Below, piece by piece: positions 47,927 through 56,985 of a stretch of 64,000 nt of DNA. This stretch comes from JADJPO01 sp963828555 (lineage in GTDB: Bacteria; Actinomycetota; Actinomycetes; Actinomycetales; Kineosporiaceae). Position 1 is the stretch's first letter. The number at the start of each line of letters is the position of its first letter. The translations under genes were made by a program, and so were the position numbers. The notes under the pieces were generated by a model. It searched no databases. It saw only the letters and a list, made by a program, of their open reading frames with translations, and was not told where the DNA came from. The stretch is from assembly GCA_963828555.1 (NCBI GenBank), contig CAWHEL010000004.1, positions 744,001 through 808,000 on the forward strand. The letters run 5' to 3'.

Positions 47927-48404
47927 ATGATGGCGTTCCGGGAGTTCGTGATCTGGCGGCCTCAGGGGCGCCTTGGTGAGCTGGTCCCGTTCGTCACCGG
48001 TTACCGCGAGACGGGCCTGGCGCCGGGGCTGCACCGGGGCCTGCCTTCGCCGTACCTGACCGTGATCGTGACACTGGATGAGCGCTGCGAGATCACCCAG
48101 CACCCCGACCCGGCCCAGCCCGGGGACAGCTTCGACACCGTGGTCGGCGGCTTGCACACCACCCCGGCGGTGATCCGCCATGGCGGGGCGCAGTCGGGGG
48201 TACACCTGTCCCGTGCGACGCGCGATGCCTCGGGCGCTGCAGACCGGGCGGATCGCCCAGCTGGCAGCCGCGGCGGGATACGCAGACCAGGCGCACCTGA
48301 ACCGGGAGTTCCTCGGCTTCGCCGGGGTGAGCCCTCGGCGGTGGTACGCCGAGGAGCTCCGAAACGTCCAAGCCGCACCTGCCTGTCGGGACCGAGGATC
48401 GTGA
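47927..48404 (+). pseudogene. Broken AraC-family regulator gene
   Basis: AGGAGG precedes the ATG-ATG start. The first 97 or so residues (MAFREFVIWRPQGRLGELVPFV to TPAVIRHGGAQSGVHL) look like the ligand-binding N-terminus of an AraC regulator of the DUF6597 type. Then about 130 expected residues are absent and the frame changes. The remaining C-terminal piece, TGRIAQLAAAAGYADQAHLNREFLGF, then AGVSPRRWY, is the second HTH of AraC/XylS. The first HTH is gone, so DNA binding should be lost. Its neighbour is the VOC gene, a common pair. Confidence 0.8.
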
Positions 48405-48405
48405 C

Positions 48406-48828
48406 ATGACGCAGACACCCCTGACCCCGCAGACACCGCCGCCAACCGTGTGGCCAACGTTCCGTGCCCGTGACGCCCGCGGGCTGATCGCCTTCCTGGT
48501 GGAGGCATTCGGCTTCGAGGAGGTCGTCGTGCACGGCGAGGGGGAGCGGGTCGACCACGCCCAGCTCGCCTGGCCACTCGGCGGCGGGGTGATGCTCGGC
48601 TCCGTGCGCCCCGACGAGGAGGGCAGGCGCGGGCCGACCCCGCCGGGAGCCTTCAGCTGCTACGTCGTGTGCGACGACCCTGACGCACTGCACGACCGCG
48701 CCGTGGCCGCCGGAGCCACGCTGCACACCGCCCTCTACGACACCGACTACGGCTCACGCGACGTCGCCTTCACCGACCCCGAGGACAACCTCTGGTACTT
48801 CGGCACCTACCGCGGCACCCCCCACTGA
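48406..48828 (+). CDS. VOC (glyoxalase/bleomycin-resistance type) superfamily protein
   Basis: 140 residues. FRARDARGLIAFLVEAFGFEE opens the first betaalphabetabetabeta unit, HAQLAWPLGGGVMLGS ends it, and DPDALHDRAVAAGATLHTALYDTDYGSRDVAFTDPEDNLWYFGTY forms the second, ending with the typical DP-x-GN/DNLWYFG turn. The metal ligands are not complete by eye, so binding rather than catalysis is possible. It starts 1 base after the AraC stop and was probably its target. Confidence 0.85.
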   Translation: MTQTPLTPQTPPPTVWPTFRARDARGLIAFLVEAFGFEEVVVHGEGERVDHAQLAWPLGGGVMLGSVRPDEEGRRGPTPPGAFSCYVVCDDPDALHDRAVAAGATLHTALYDTDYGSRDVAFTDPEDNLWYFGTYRGTPH

Positions 48829-48850
48829 CCCGCGTCCCCCGCCCCCCTTC

Positions 48851-48931
48851 CATGGGCACAACGTCACGCCGTGCCCATCCTGCGGGCGCAATGTCACGCC
48901 GTGCCCGCGCGGGATGGGTGTGATGCCGCAC
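48851..48931 (-). repeat. Dispersed repeat family B, copy 3
   Basis: Read on the minus strand this copy begins GTGCGGCATCACACCCATCC, passes the CCCGCGCGGG core and continues with two direct units GGGCACGGCGTGACATTG-like and GGGCACGGCGTGACGTTG-like. It agrees with copy 1 at most positions over about 80 bases. It lies between the VOC gene and ligA. Confidence 0.85.
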
Positions 48932-49042
48932 AGTGTGCGCTCGGAGGTCGCGCTCGGTGACTTCGACCGGCGAGGGCCGTGCGGGGCGCGGCGTGTGGCG
49001 GGCAGGGAGTGAGGTGTCGGTGGGTTCGGGCAGGATGAGGGC

Positions 49043-51223
49043 GTGCCTGACATCGACCACCTGAGTGCCGACGCGAGCGGCGACGACGCGGACGGCGCGA
49101 CCGCCGACGGCCTGACCGCGCCCGCGGCCCAGGCGCCGATCCCGGGTGCGGTGCGCCATCGCTGGGACGACCTGGCCGAGCAGATCCGCGGCCACCGGTT
49201 CGCCTACTACGTGAAGGATGCGCCGACCATCTCAGACGGCGAGTTCGACGCGCTGATGGGCGATCTGGAGGCGCTCGAGCTCGAGCATCCCGGCCTGCGC
49301 ACCCCTGACTCACCCACCCAGGTGGTCGGCGCCACCTGGTCCACCGAGTTCGCCCCGGTCGACCACCTCGAGCGCATGCTCAGCCTCGACAACGTGTTCA
49401 GCGCCGAGGAGTTCACCGCCTGGGCCGAGAGGGTCGAGCGCGATGCCGGTGGCGACGCCGCGCACCCGGTCACCTATCTGTGCGAGTTGAAGATCGACGG
49501 CCTGGCGATCAACCTGCTCTACGAGCAGGGCCGGCTCACCCGGGCGGCCACCCGCGGCGACGGGCGCACCGGTGAGGACGTCACGCTCAACGTGCGCACC
49601 ATCCGCGGGGTGCCGGGCCAGCTCAGCGCCGCCGACGGCGTCGTGGTGCCGGAACGGGTCGAGGTGCGCGGTGAGGTGTTCTTCCCGATCGAGGGCTTCG
49701 CCGAGCTCAACGCGTCGCTGGTCGAGGCGGGAAAGGCGCCGTTCGCCAATCCGCGCAACGCCGCCGCCGGCTCGCTGCGGCAGAAGGATCCCCGGGTCAG
49801 CGCCGGCCGTCCGCTGCGCCTGCTGGTGCACGGCATCGGCGCCCGCGCCGGCTTTGACATCGAGCGGCAGTCCCAGGCCTACGAACTGCTCGCGGCGTGG
49901 GGGTTGCCGGTGCCCGAGACCTATCGGGTGCTGGGCGACGTGGCCGCCGTGCGCGACTACATCACGTACGCGGGGGAACACCGGCACGATCAGGTGCACG
50001 AGATCGACGGTGTCGTCGTCAAGGTCGACGACGTGGCCCTGCAGCGCCGGCTCGGCTCCACCAGCAGGGCGCCGCGCTGGGCCATCGCCTATAAGTACCC
50101 GCCCGAGGAGGTGAACACCCGGCTGATCGACATCCGGGTGAACGTGGGCCGCACCGGCCGGGTCACTCCGTTCGGGGTGATGGAACCCGTTCTCGTGTCG
50201 GGGTCCACGGTCGCGATGGCCACCCTGCACAATGCGGGCGAGGTGGCCCGCAAGGGCGTGCTGATCGGCGACACCGTGGTGCTGCGCAAGGCCGGTGACG
50301 TGATCCCCGAGATCGTCGGTCCGGTGGTCGAGTCCCGCGACGGCACCGAGCGGGCCTTCGTGATGCCCACGCACTGCCCGGCCTGCGGCACCGCCCTGGC
50401 GTACGAGAAGGAGGGCGACGCCGACATCCGCTGCCCCAACTCACGGACCTGCCCCTCCCAGGTGCGCGAACGGCTGTTCCACCTCGCCGGGCGCGGTGGG
50501 TTCGACATCGAGGCGCTCGGCTGGGAGGGCGCGCAGGCCCTGCTCGACGCCGGCCCCGAGGTGCTCGCCGACGAGGGCGACCTCTTCGCCCTCACCGAGG
50601 ACAAGCTGCGCCGGGTGCCGCTGTTCACCCGGCTGGACGGCGAACTGTCGGCCAACGGGGCCAAACTGCTGGACAACCTGGACAAGGCTCGCTCCCAGCC
50701 GTTGTGGCGGGTGCTGGTCGCACTGTCGATCCGCCACGTCGGGCCCTCGGCCGCCCGGGCCCTGGCCCAGTCGATGGGATCGATTGCGGCGATCCGCGCC
50801 GCCTCGGCCGAGGAACTGGCCGGGGTGGACGGCGTCGGTGCCGTGATCGCCGAGGCGGTGATGGAGTGGTTCGCCGTCGACTGGCACGCCTCGATCGTTC
50901 AGCGGTGGGCCGCCGCCGGGGTCCGCATGGCCGACGAGGTCGACGCCTCCACCCCGAAGACCCTGAGTGGGCTGACCATCGTGGTGACCGGGTCGCTCGA
51001 GGGCTTCAGCCGGGACGGCGCCAAGGAGGCGATCCTGTCCCGGGGCGGGAAGGCCTCGGGCAGCGTTTCGAAGAAGACCCACTTCGTCGTGGTCGGAGCG
51101 AGCCCCGGCAGCAAGGCCGAGACCGCCCGGTCCCTCGGTGTGCCGATCCTGGACGAGACCGGCTTCCTCGCCCTGCTCACCCACGGCCCGGACGCCGTCA
51201 CCCCGGTCACCGAGGAGGCGTGA
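49043..51223 (+). CDS. ligA: NAD-dependent DNA ligase
   Basis: 726 residues, the full LigA length. It seals nicks during replication and repair using NAD. The Ia region with HRFAYYVKDAPTISDGEFDALM binds NMN. The adenylated Lys (near 150) is in CELKIDGLAINLLYE. A four-Cys zinc site starts CPACGTALAYEKEGDADIRC. Helix-hairpin-helix repeats (VGPSAARALAQSMGSIAAI) follow, then a BRCT domain (LSGLTIVVTGSLEGFSRDGAKEAI, about 635-705). GTG was chosen; CAGGAT 6 bases upstream may be a leaderless -10. The last 17 bases overlap the convergent gene. Confidence 0.96.
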   Translation: MPDIDHLSADASGDDADGATADGLTAPAAQAPIPGAVRHRWDDLAEQIRGHRFAYYVKDAPTISDGEFDALMGDLEALELEHPGLRTPDSPTQVVGATWSTEFAPVDHLERMLSLDNVFSAEEFTAWAERVERDAGGDAAHPVTYLCELKIDGLAINLLYEQGRLTRAATRGDGRTGEDVTLNVRTIRGVPGQLSAADGVVVPERVEVRGEVFFPIEGFAELNASLVEAGKAPFANPRNAAAGSLRQKDPRVSAGRPLRLLVHGIGARAGFDIERQSQAYELLAAWGLPVPETYRVLGDVAAVRDYITYAGEHRHDQVHEIDGVVVKVDDVALQRRLGSTSRAPRWAIAYKYPPEEVNTRLIDIRVNVGRTGRVTPFGVMEPVLVSGSTVAMATLHNAGEVARKGVLIGDTVVLRKAGDVIPEIVGPVVESRDGTERAFVMPTHCPACGTALAYEKEGDADIRCPNSRTCPSQVRERLFHLAGRGGFDIEALGWEGAQALLDAGPEVLADEGDLFALTEDKLRRVPLFTRLDGELSANGAKLLDNLDKARSQPLWRVLVALSIRHVGPSAARALAQSMGSIAAIRAASAEELAGVDGVGAVIAEAVMEWFAVDWHASIVQRWAAAGVRMADEVDASTPKTLSGLTIVVTGSLEGFSRDGAKEAILSRGGKASGSVSKKTHFVVVGASPGSKAETARSLGVPILDETGFLALLTHGPDAVTPVTEEA

Positions 51224-52427
51224 GCACCCGCTCGGTGCGCGCCCAGGTGTGGGTGCGCGTCGATGCCACCCCCTGCCACGCACCGGCCAGGAAGCTCGGG
51301 TAGATCACCAGCCAGAAGTAGAGCGGGAAGACCACGAACCACGGCACCAGGCGCCAGCCACCGCTGACGTAGACGCTGTCGAACACCGTGGCCACGGCGG
51401 TCTGTACCCCGAACAGTCCCAGGGTCCACAGCAGCACCGGGTACCAGTCGCCGGAAGCGAAGGCGGAGAGGTTCTGCGGAGCGGTGACGGCCGTCACCGC
51501 CGTGTGCACCAGGAGCGCCGTGGCGACCACCATCCAGGTGGCCGCACCGAGCACCTGCACCCCGATCGGGATCAGCGCCCGGTTGGGAGTGCCCCCGAAG
51601 TCGGCGTGCAGCTTCAGCACCTCGACCATCCCGCGGGCCCATCGCCGGCGCTGGCGGAACAGCGCCGGCCACCCGGTTGGTGCCTGCACCCCGAACAGTG
51701 CCCGCGGCTCGTAGGCGAGCCGCCACCCGGCCCGCTGCAACCGCCAGCTCACCTCGATGTCCTCGGTGGCCGTGGGCACCGTCCAGCCGCCGACGGCGCG
51801 CAGGGAGCCGGTGCGGAAGCAGGCCGCAGCGCCGCTCACGGTGTAGAGCCCACCCCAGAATTGCTCCGCGCGCTTGGCCAGCCCCACGATCACGGTGTAT
51901 TCCATCGCCTGGATCGCGGTGAGCGGGTTGGTCACGTTGGCCACCCGGGCGTGACCGGTAACTGCGCCGACGTCGGGGTCGGCGAACTGCGCCACGATCG
52001 ACCGGACGGCGTCCGGCTCGCAGGCGGTGTCGGCGTCCACGATCAGGAACAGCTCCGTGGCCAGCCGGTCCAGCACGTACTGCAGGGCCCCGCTCTTGCC
52101 CACGTTGGCCGGCAGCTCGTGCACCACCACTCCGCGGTCGCCGTAGCGCCGCGCGATCTGCGCCGTGCCGTCGGTGCTGCCGTCGGAGACCACGTGGATC
52201 TCCAGCCCGGGGTAGTCCTGGGCGAGCAGCGACTCGATGGCGACGGCGATCAGCAGTTCCTCGTTGTGCGCCGGGATCACGGCGGCGACGGTGGGAGTGA
52301 AGCCGGCGTCGCCCGGCAGTCGCCATTCGCGCAGCACCACGAACAGGAAGCCGAGCACAATCCAGCCGAGGGCCACCACGGCCGGGAACAGGGTCACGTA
52401 CTCCGTGGCCACATCGAGGAAGCTCAC
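51207..52427 (-). CDS. PgaC-like processive family 2 glycosyltransferase
   Basis: 406 residues. A membrane helix (about 12-32), then the GT2 domain: AAVIPAHNEELLIAVAIESLLAQDYP, HVVSDGSTDGT (donor Asp), LFLIVDADTACEPDA (metal-binding DxD), TEDIEVSWRLQRAGW (base, TED) and RQRRRWARG, the Q/RxxRW motif of processive enzymes. Three or four C-terminal helices follow (about 290-390). The pattern matches PgaC/IcaA poly-beta-1,6-N-acetylglucosamine synthases. The ATG overlaps the stop of the small upstream gene. Precise polymer unproven; cellulose- or hyaluronan-type synthases share the motifs. Confidence 0.85.
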   Translation of the reverse strand: MSFLDVATEYVTLFPAVVALGWIVLGFLFVVLREWRLPGDAGFTPTVAAVIPAHNEELLIAVAIESLLAQDYPGLEIHVVSDGSTDGTAQIARRYGDRGVVVHELPANVGKSGALQYVLDRLATELFLIVDADTACEPDAVRSIVAQFADPDVGAVTGHARVANVTNPLTAIQAMEYTVIVGLAKRAEQFWGGLYTVSGAAACFRTGSLRAVGGWTVPTATEDIEVSWRLQRAGWRLAYEPRALFGVQAPTGWPALFRQRRRWARGMVEVLKLHADFGGTPNRALIPIGVQVLGAATWMVVATALLVHTAVTAVTAPQNLSAFASGDWYPVLLWTLGLFGVQTAVATVFDSVYVSGGWRLVPWFVVFPLYFWLVIYPSFLAGAWQGVASTRTHTWARTERVLTPPR

Positions 52428-52630
52428 GACCGACCTCCGATCCGCAGCGTGAGCAGGCCGTAGACCCCGAAGCCGAGGGCCAGCGTGGTGAGCCCGGTGC
52501 CGATGTCGGCGCTGTCGCGCATCAGGAAGACGGCCAGGCCGTTCCAGACCCAGAACGTGCCGAGCAGGAAGGCGATCGCGAACAGGGCGTTCACCGCCAT
52601 CCCCACCAGGGGCGGGGCCGGCCGGGTCAT
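52424..52630 (-). CDS. Small two-helix membrane protein, PgaD-like by position
   Basis: 68 residues with two membrane segments: PLVGMAVNALFAIAFLLGTFWVWNGLAVFLM (a turn inside, about 8-38) and TGLTTLALGFGVYGLLTLRI (about 45-64). Both flanking genes overlap it by 4 bases (ATGA), so the three are tightly coupled. PgaD and IcaD are small two-helix partners that switch on PgaC; the sequence is too short to prove homology, so this role is inferred from position and topology. Confidence 0.65.
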   Translation of the reverse strand: MTRPAPPLVGMAVNALFAIAFLLGTFWVWNGLAVFLMRDSADIGTGLTTLALGFGVYGLLTLRIGGRS

Positions 52631-54693
52631 GACCGCACCCCGCTCGTTGCCGAGGGGATCTCGTAGGTGTCCAGAACGCTGCGGGCGTGGGCCGCTGCGT
52701 CGCGCAAGGTCTCTACCTGACATGACGAACACTCCTTGGCGTAGCGGATGAACTGGCGCAGGGCGGCGAGGTTGTCCGGCTGGCTGGCGGACCACTGGTG
52801 GATGTCCAGGACGAACACGGGCTCACTGCCGGCAACCACCTTGTCCAGGCGTTCGATCCAGGCTGCGGCCATCTCGGATGCGGTCATCTGCTCGACGATC
52901 CGGGCGTCGTAGTCGTTGGGAATGATGAACGGAACCACCACGATCCGGGTGTCCCGGCCGGTGGAGTCGGCCTCGTAGCGCACGTCGATCAGCCCGGTCA
53001 GCGGGTCGTAGGCGGCCGACCCGTCGTACTCCATCCCGCGGGCCATCAACAGGTCCCGGGTCTCGTCGGTGATGCTGTTGCGCGGGGCTCCGAAGCCGTG
53101 CACGTCGAAGCCCAGCCGAGCCAGCGCGTCCAGCCCGCCGTTCACCGCGGTCAGCTGCTGCGGCACGGGCAGAGCGTCGAGCTGTTCGTGATCGTAGGAG
53201 TGCGAACCGATCTCGTGACCGGCGGCGGCAGCCCGGCGAACGGCGTCCGGCTGCAGCTCGGCCAGCTTGCCCACGGTGATGAAGGTGGCCTTGATGTCCT
53301 CGGTCTCGAACAGGGCGAGCAGGGTATCGATCATCTCCGGGCGCACCGTGTCGTAGCTGGGCTGGTCGTCCGGCTCCGTGTCTATCCGGATCACCACGGA
53401 CACCTTCTCCGGCTTGGGCATCGGGCCCTCCTTGCGGTGCCCCTCGACCGCCTTGGTCAAGCGGGCGAACTCGGCGTCGGTCCAGGCGTCGAAGAGGAAC
53501 CAGCCGGCGGTCGCCGTCCACGGCCCGAGTGCCTCCAGGGTGAGCCGTGTGCTGCGTACCCCCATGTCGCCGTCCAGCACCACGGAAACGGGCACCCGGC
53601 CGCGGAGCAGGGCCTTGGCGGCATCCATCTGGGTGCGCACCCAGGCCGGGTCGTGGCCCCAGTCGTCCCAGTAGCCCATCAGCACGATCTCGTCGAGACC
53701 GGCCTCGGCCAGCCGGTCCAGGTCCTGACCCGAACTGGTGTTCTGGGCGTACCCGCCGGCGTTGAACGGCAGCAGGAAGGCGCTCACCGGCAGGCCGGGG
53801 CGCACCGACTGCACGGCGGTGCGGATCTCGGTCACCGTGGCGGTGATCTTCTCGGCCCGCAGGGCGTGCCAGGCCTGCCACAGCTCGCGGTCGGCGGGGC
53901 CGGCATCGCGCGTCCCCGCCCGCCGGATATCGGCCGGGGTGAGCGCGCGATCGGCCTTCGTGCTCCAGCCGGTCCGCCTGTCCAACTCGGCCAGGCCGGC
54001 GGGGGTGGCGCAGGAGTAGTCGTCGTCGTAGCGGATGAAGTCGAGGGTGAGGCCGGCCAGGCGCGGGAACCGGGTCACCGCGTCGGCGGCGATCGCGGCC
54101 TGGTGGGCGCGCACCGCCGGATCGAAGGGGCACAGCCATTCCGGCTGCGGCTCGAGCGTGCCGTTCTCGGTGATCCGCTGCGCGCGCCACTCGGGGTGCG
54201 CAGTGGCCGCCTGGCTGTCGCGCAGCACCGGCATCCAGGCCACCGGGTCGACCCCGCGGTCGGCGAGGGCGCCGATCAGCTCGCCGAGCCGCCCGTCCTG
54301 GTGGCCTGGGGCCACCGGCGCGAGGGTCGAGGGGTAGAACAGCGTGCCCGAGGGCACCTCCTCGTCCTCGTCCTGCTTGACCTGCACCCACGCGCGCTGC
54401 GCTCCCCGGGCGGCCACCCGGTCGGCCACCCGGTCGGCGTCGCCGGGCGCCAGCAGGTTCTTCGCCGTGCGCACCACCACCGACAGCCCGCTGCCGCTGC
54501 TGTCGGTACCGGTCGCCGGGTCGGTGGCTGCGCCCGAGGACGGGATGCGGGAGGCGGCGGGCTCGGCGCCGGCCACCCGGGCGGCGGCGGTCATGAAGGT
54601 GGTGACCAGCACCGCCGCGCCGAGCGCCCCGGCCAGCACCCGCCGGCTCCGGCGCGCGGTGGCCCCGGGTCCCTCGTCCGGTGCAGCCATCAT
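52627..54693 (-). CDS. Exported bifunctional glycoside-hydrolase-like / polysaccharide deacetylase
   Basis: 688 residues from the ATG at 54693, with GGAG 6 bases upstream. A signal/anchor segment (LAGALGAAVLVTTFMTAAA) is followed by a hydrolase-like TIM-barrel part (about 70-415): RAWVQVKQDEDEEVPSGTLF, GLTLDFIRYDDDYSC and DEIVLMGYWDDWG. A family 4 deacetylase follows (about 430-680), with VVIRIDTEPDDQPSYD (metal-binding Asp), GHEIGSHSYDHEQL (zinc His pair) and FGAPRNSI. PgaB of E. coli has these two kinds of domain in the opposite order. It is the first gene of the operon and probably trims and deacetylates the polymer as it leaves the cell. Confidence 0.8.
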   Translation of the reverse strand: MMAAPDEGPGATARRSRRVLAGALGAAVLVTTFMTAAARVAGAEPAASRIPSSGAATDPATGTDSSGSGLSVVVRTAKNLLAPGDADRVADRVAARGAQRAWVQVKQDEDEEVPSGTLFYPSTLAPVAPGHQDGRLGELIGALADRGVDPVAWMPVLRDSQAATAHPEWRAQRITENGTLEPQPEWLCPFDPAVRAHQAAIAADAVTRFPRLAGLTLDFIRYDDDYSCATPAGLAELDRRTGWSTKADRALTPADIRRAGTRDAGPADRELWQAWHALRAEKITATVTEIRTAVQSVRPGLPVSAFLLPFNAGGYAQNTSSGQDLDRLAEAGLDEIVLMGYWDDWGHDPAWVRTQMDAAKALLRGRVPVSVVLDGDMGVRSTRLTLEALGPWTATAGWFLFDAWTDAEFARLTKAVEGHRKEGPMPKPEKVSVVIRIDTEPDDQPSYDTVRPEMIDTLLALFETEDIKATFITVGKLAELQPDAVRRAAAAGHEIGSHSYDHEQLDALPVPQQLTAVNGGLDALARLGFDVHGFGAPRNSITDETRDLLMARGMEYDGSAAYDPLTGLIDVRYEADSTGRDTRIVVVPFIIPNDYDARIVEQMTASEMAAAWIERLDKVVAGSEPVFVLDIHQWSASQPDNLAALRQFIRYAKECSSCQVETLRDAAAHARSVLDTYEIPSATSGVRS

Positions 54694-54853
54694 CACGTGC
54701 TCCTCGGTGTACGGGGCGGCACGAACGCCGTCCTGTACCCACGGTCGGGGCGTGGTGATTCAAACCTCAATCGAACGAAGGATCTAGTACCACCCCGTTC
54801 GGTCCAGTGCCCAGGAGGGTGGAGGGAGTCACGTCATCCCGCTCGAATCCCGC

Positions 54854-55648
54854 TCAGACCAGGACGACGTCGAGGCCGCGGGCGCGTAGCGCGCCGACCT
54901 GGTCGGCGGGGGCGTCCACCGCCGTGATCAGCAGATCGACGTCGGAGATGTCGGCCATCCTGGCCATGGTCGCCTGGCCGAGCTTGCTGCCGTCGGCCAC
55001 CACGATCACCTTCTGGGCGCGCTCGATCATGCGCTGGTTGGTGCGGGCCTCCACCGCGTCGTGCGTGGTCAGCCCGCCGTCCGCCGAGATGCCGTCCACG
55101 CCCATGATCGCCACGGCGATGTTCAACGACTCCAGGAACCGCTCGGTCCAGGCCCCGACCAGCTCGAAGGACTCCGAGCGCATCAGGCCGCCGGTGACGA
55201 AGACCCGCACCCGGGGGCGCATGGTCAGCTCCATCGCGATGTTGATCGCGTTCGTGATGATGGTCAGCTCCGACCGATCGGCCAGCTGGCGCGCCACCTC
55301 GGTGGTGGTGGTGCCGCCGCCGAAGGCGATCGCCTGGGGCCGGCGGGCGATGGAGGCAGCACAGGCCTGGGCGATGCGCAGTTTGGCCTGGCGGTTCTGC
55401 GCATCCCGGTAGCGCACCGGGCGCTCGTCGCTCACGTCCTGCAGCCGTGCGCCGCCGTGCGTGCGCTTGATCAGGTTCTGGCTCTCCAGCAGGGCCAGGT
55501 CCCGGCGCAGGGTCGCCTCGGACACCCCGAGCGTGCGGGCCAGGTCGCCCACCCCGGCCAGGCCGGTCGCGGCGAGGGCGTCCAGGATCGCGGTCAGCCT
55601 CCGCGTGCGTCGGGTGGAGGTCTGCCGGTGCAGATCGGCGGTCGCCAT
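54854..55648 (-). CDS. DeoR family transcriptional regulator
   Basis: 264 residues. The DeoR HTH lies at about 14-70 (RRLTAILDALAATGLAGVGDLARTLGVSEATLRRDLALLE, with the NLIKRTHGGARL wing). The sensor part has AFGGGTTTTEVARQL and LTIITNAINIAMEL, VFVTGGLMR, MGVDGISADGGLTTHD and VVADGSKLG, the sugar-phosphate binding signature. DeoR proteins repress sugar operons until a phosphorylated sugar binds. It is divergent from the GH4 and SIS genes. The ATG was chosen for its position ahead of the HTH. Confidence 0.92.
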   Translation of the reverse strand: MATADLHRQTSTRRTRRLTAILDALAATGLAGVGDLARTLGVSEATLRRDLALLESQNLIKRTHGGARLQDVSDERPVRYRDAQNRQAKLRIAQACAASIARRPQAIAFGGGTTTTEVARQLADRSELTIITNAINIAMELTMRPRVRVFVTGGLMRSESFELVGAWTERFLESLNIAVAIMGVDGISADGGLTTHDAVEARTNQRMIERAQKVIVVADGSKLGQATMARMADISDVDLLITAVDAPADQVGALRARGLDVVLV

Positions 55649-55703
55649 CCGGGCATGATGCCCCCACCCCGACACGGATGTCGCGCGTTCGCGCATTCAG
55701 ACT

Positions 55704-55719
55704 GAGCGATTCGTTGCTC
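55704..55719. promoter_or_regulatory. Possible operator in the DeoR/GH4 divergent region
   Basis: GAGCGA and TTGCTC flank TTCG, five of six bases pairing. It lies midway between the divergent starts at 55648 and 55741. CTCGATTG follows at 55717-55724, repeating part of the arm, as is common for DeoR sites. Confidence 0.4.
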
Positions 55720-55740
55720 GATTGCATGCGTCCGCGCACC

Positions 55741-56914
55741 ATGACCGCCATGACCCGCATCTGCTTCGTCGGTGCCGGCAGCGTGGTGTTCACCCGCCAG
55801 CTGCTGCGAGATCTGATGGCCTACCCGGATCTCGGCCCGCTCGACATCGCCCTGCACGACGTCGACGCCGAGCGCCTGGAGACCGCACGTTCCACCGCCG
55901 AGCAGATCGCTGCCCGGATGGCCCGGCCCGGCCAGGTCACCGTCTCGGCCTCGCTCGACCGTCGCCCGGCTCTGGCCGGAGCCGACTTCGTGATCAACAT
56001 GATCCAGGTGGGTGGGATCGAGGCCACCCGAACCGACTTCGCCGTGCCTGCCCGGTTCGGCCTGCGCCAGACCATCGCCGACACCATCGGCGTGGGCGGG
56101 GTGTTCCGCGCGCTGCGCACCTTTCCAGTGCTGCGCGGGATCGCCGAGGACATGGCAGCTGATCGGCGTCCCGGTCGAGGAGGTCGACTACCGCGCGGCG
56201 GGGGTCAACCACCAGGCCTGGCTACTGGAATGGCGGCATCGCGGCGAGGACCTGCACCCGCGGCTGCGCGCGCGGATCGACGCCGACGAGCAGCTGCGCC
56301 GGCGGGTGCGGGTGGAGATGTTCCGCCGGTTCGGCTACTACCCGACCGAGACCAGCGAGCACTCATCGGAGTACGTGCCCTGGTTCCTGCACCACGACGG
56401 CGAGGTCGGGCGGCTGCGGATCCCGGTCGACGACTACCTGCAGATCAGTACCGAGAACGTGACCGAGTACGAGGACACCCGCGCGACTCTGGCGGCCGGC
56501 GGCGAGCTCGACCTGGGGGAGGGCGACGAGGCCGCCCAGTACGCACCCCAGATCATCCATTCGATGGTCACCGGCCTGCCGTGCACGGTGCACGCGAACG
56601 TCGCCAACCGCGGCCTGATCGCCAACCTGCCGGACGGCGCCGGGGTCGAGGTGCCGGCGGGTGTGGACCGACTCGGGCTGCATCCGCAGGCCGTGGGAGC
56701 GCTGCCGCCGCAGTGCGCGGCGCTGAACCGCACCTTCCTCAACCTCGTCGAACTGACCGTGCAGGCGGCGCTGCGCGAGGACCGCCGGATGGTGCGCCAG
56801 GCCGTGATGCTCGACCCGAACGCCGCGGCCACCCTGACCCTGCCCCAGATCGACGCGATGTGCGACGAACTTGCCGCGGCCCACGGCGACCTGCTGCCCG
56901 TGTGGGTGCGATGA
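55741..56914 (+). pseudogene. GH4 alpha-glucosidase/galactosidase gene with an internal deletion
   Basis: The N-terminus is intact: ICFVGAGSVVFTRQLLRDL (NAD-binding GxGS) and ADFVINMIQVGGIEATRTDF, to RGIAEDMA at about residue 138. The text then shifts frame near 56150 and resumes at QLIGVPVEEVDYRAAGVNHQAWLLEW. In family 4 enzymes about 50 residues separate these points. They carry the NPM motif and the Cys that helps bind the metal. The rest, with FGYYPTETSEHSSEYVPWF, GLPCTVHANVANRGLI-NLP, is complete to the stop. The gene thus lost an internal segment and its frame and should be inactive. Confidence 0.8.
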
Positions 56915-56985
56915 GCAGCCGAGCCACCTGACACCTCCGTCCGAACAGACGATCCGAACTGCTCCGCACAGAAAGGCGCCTCCCG

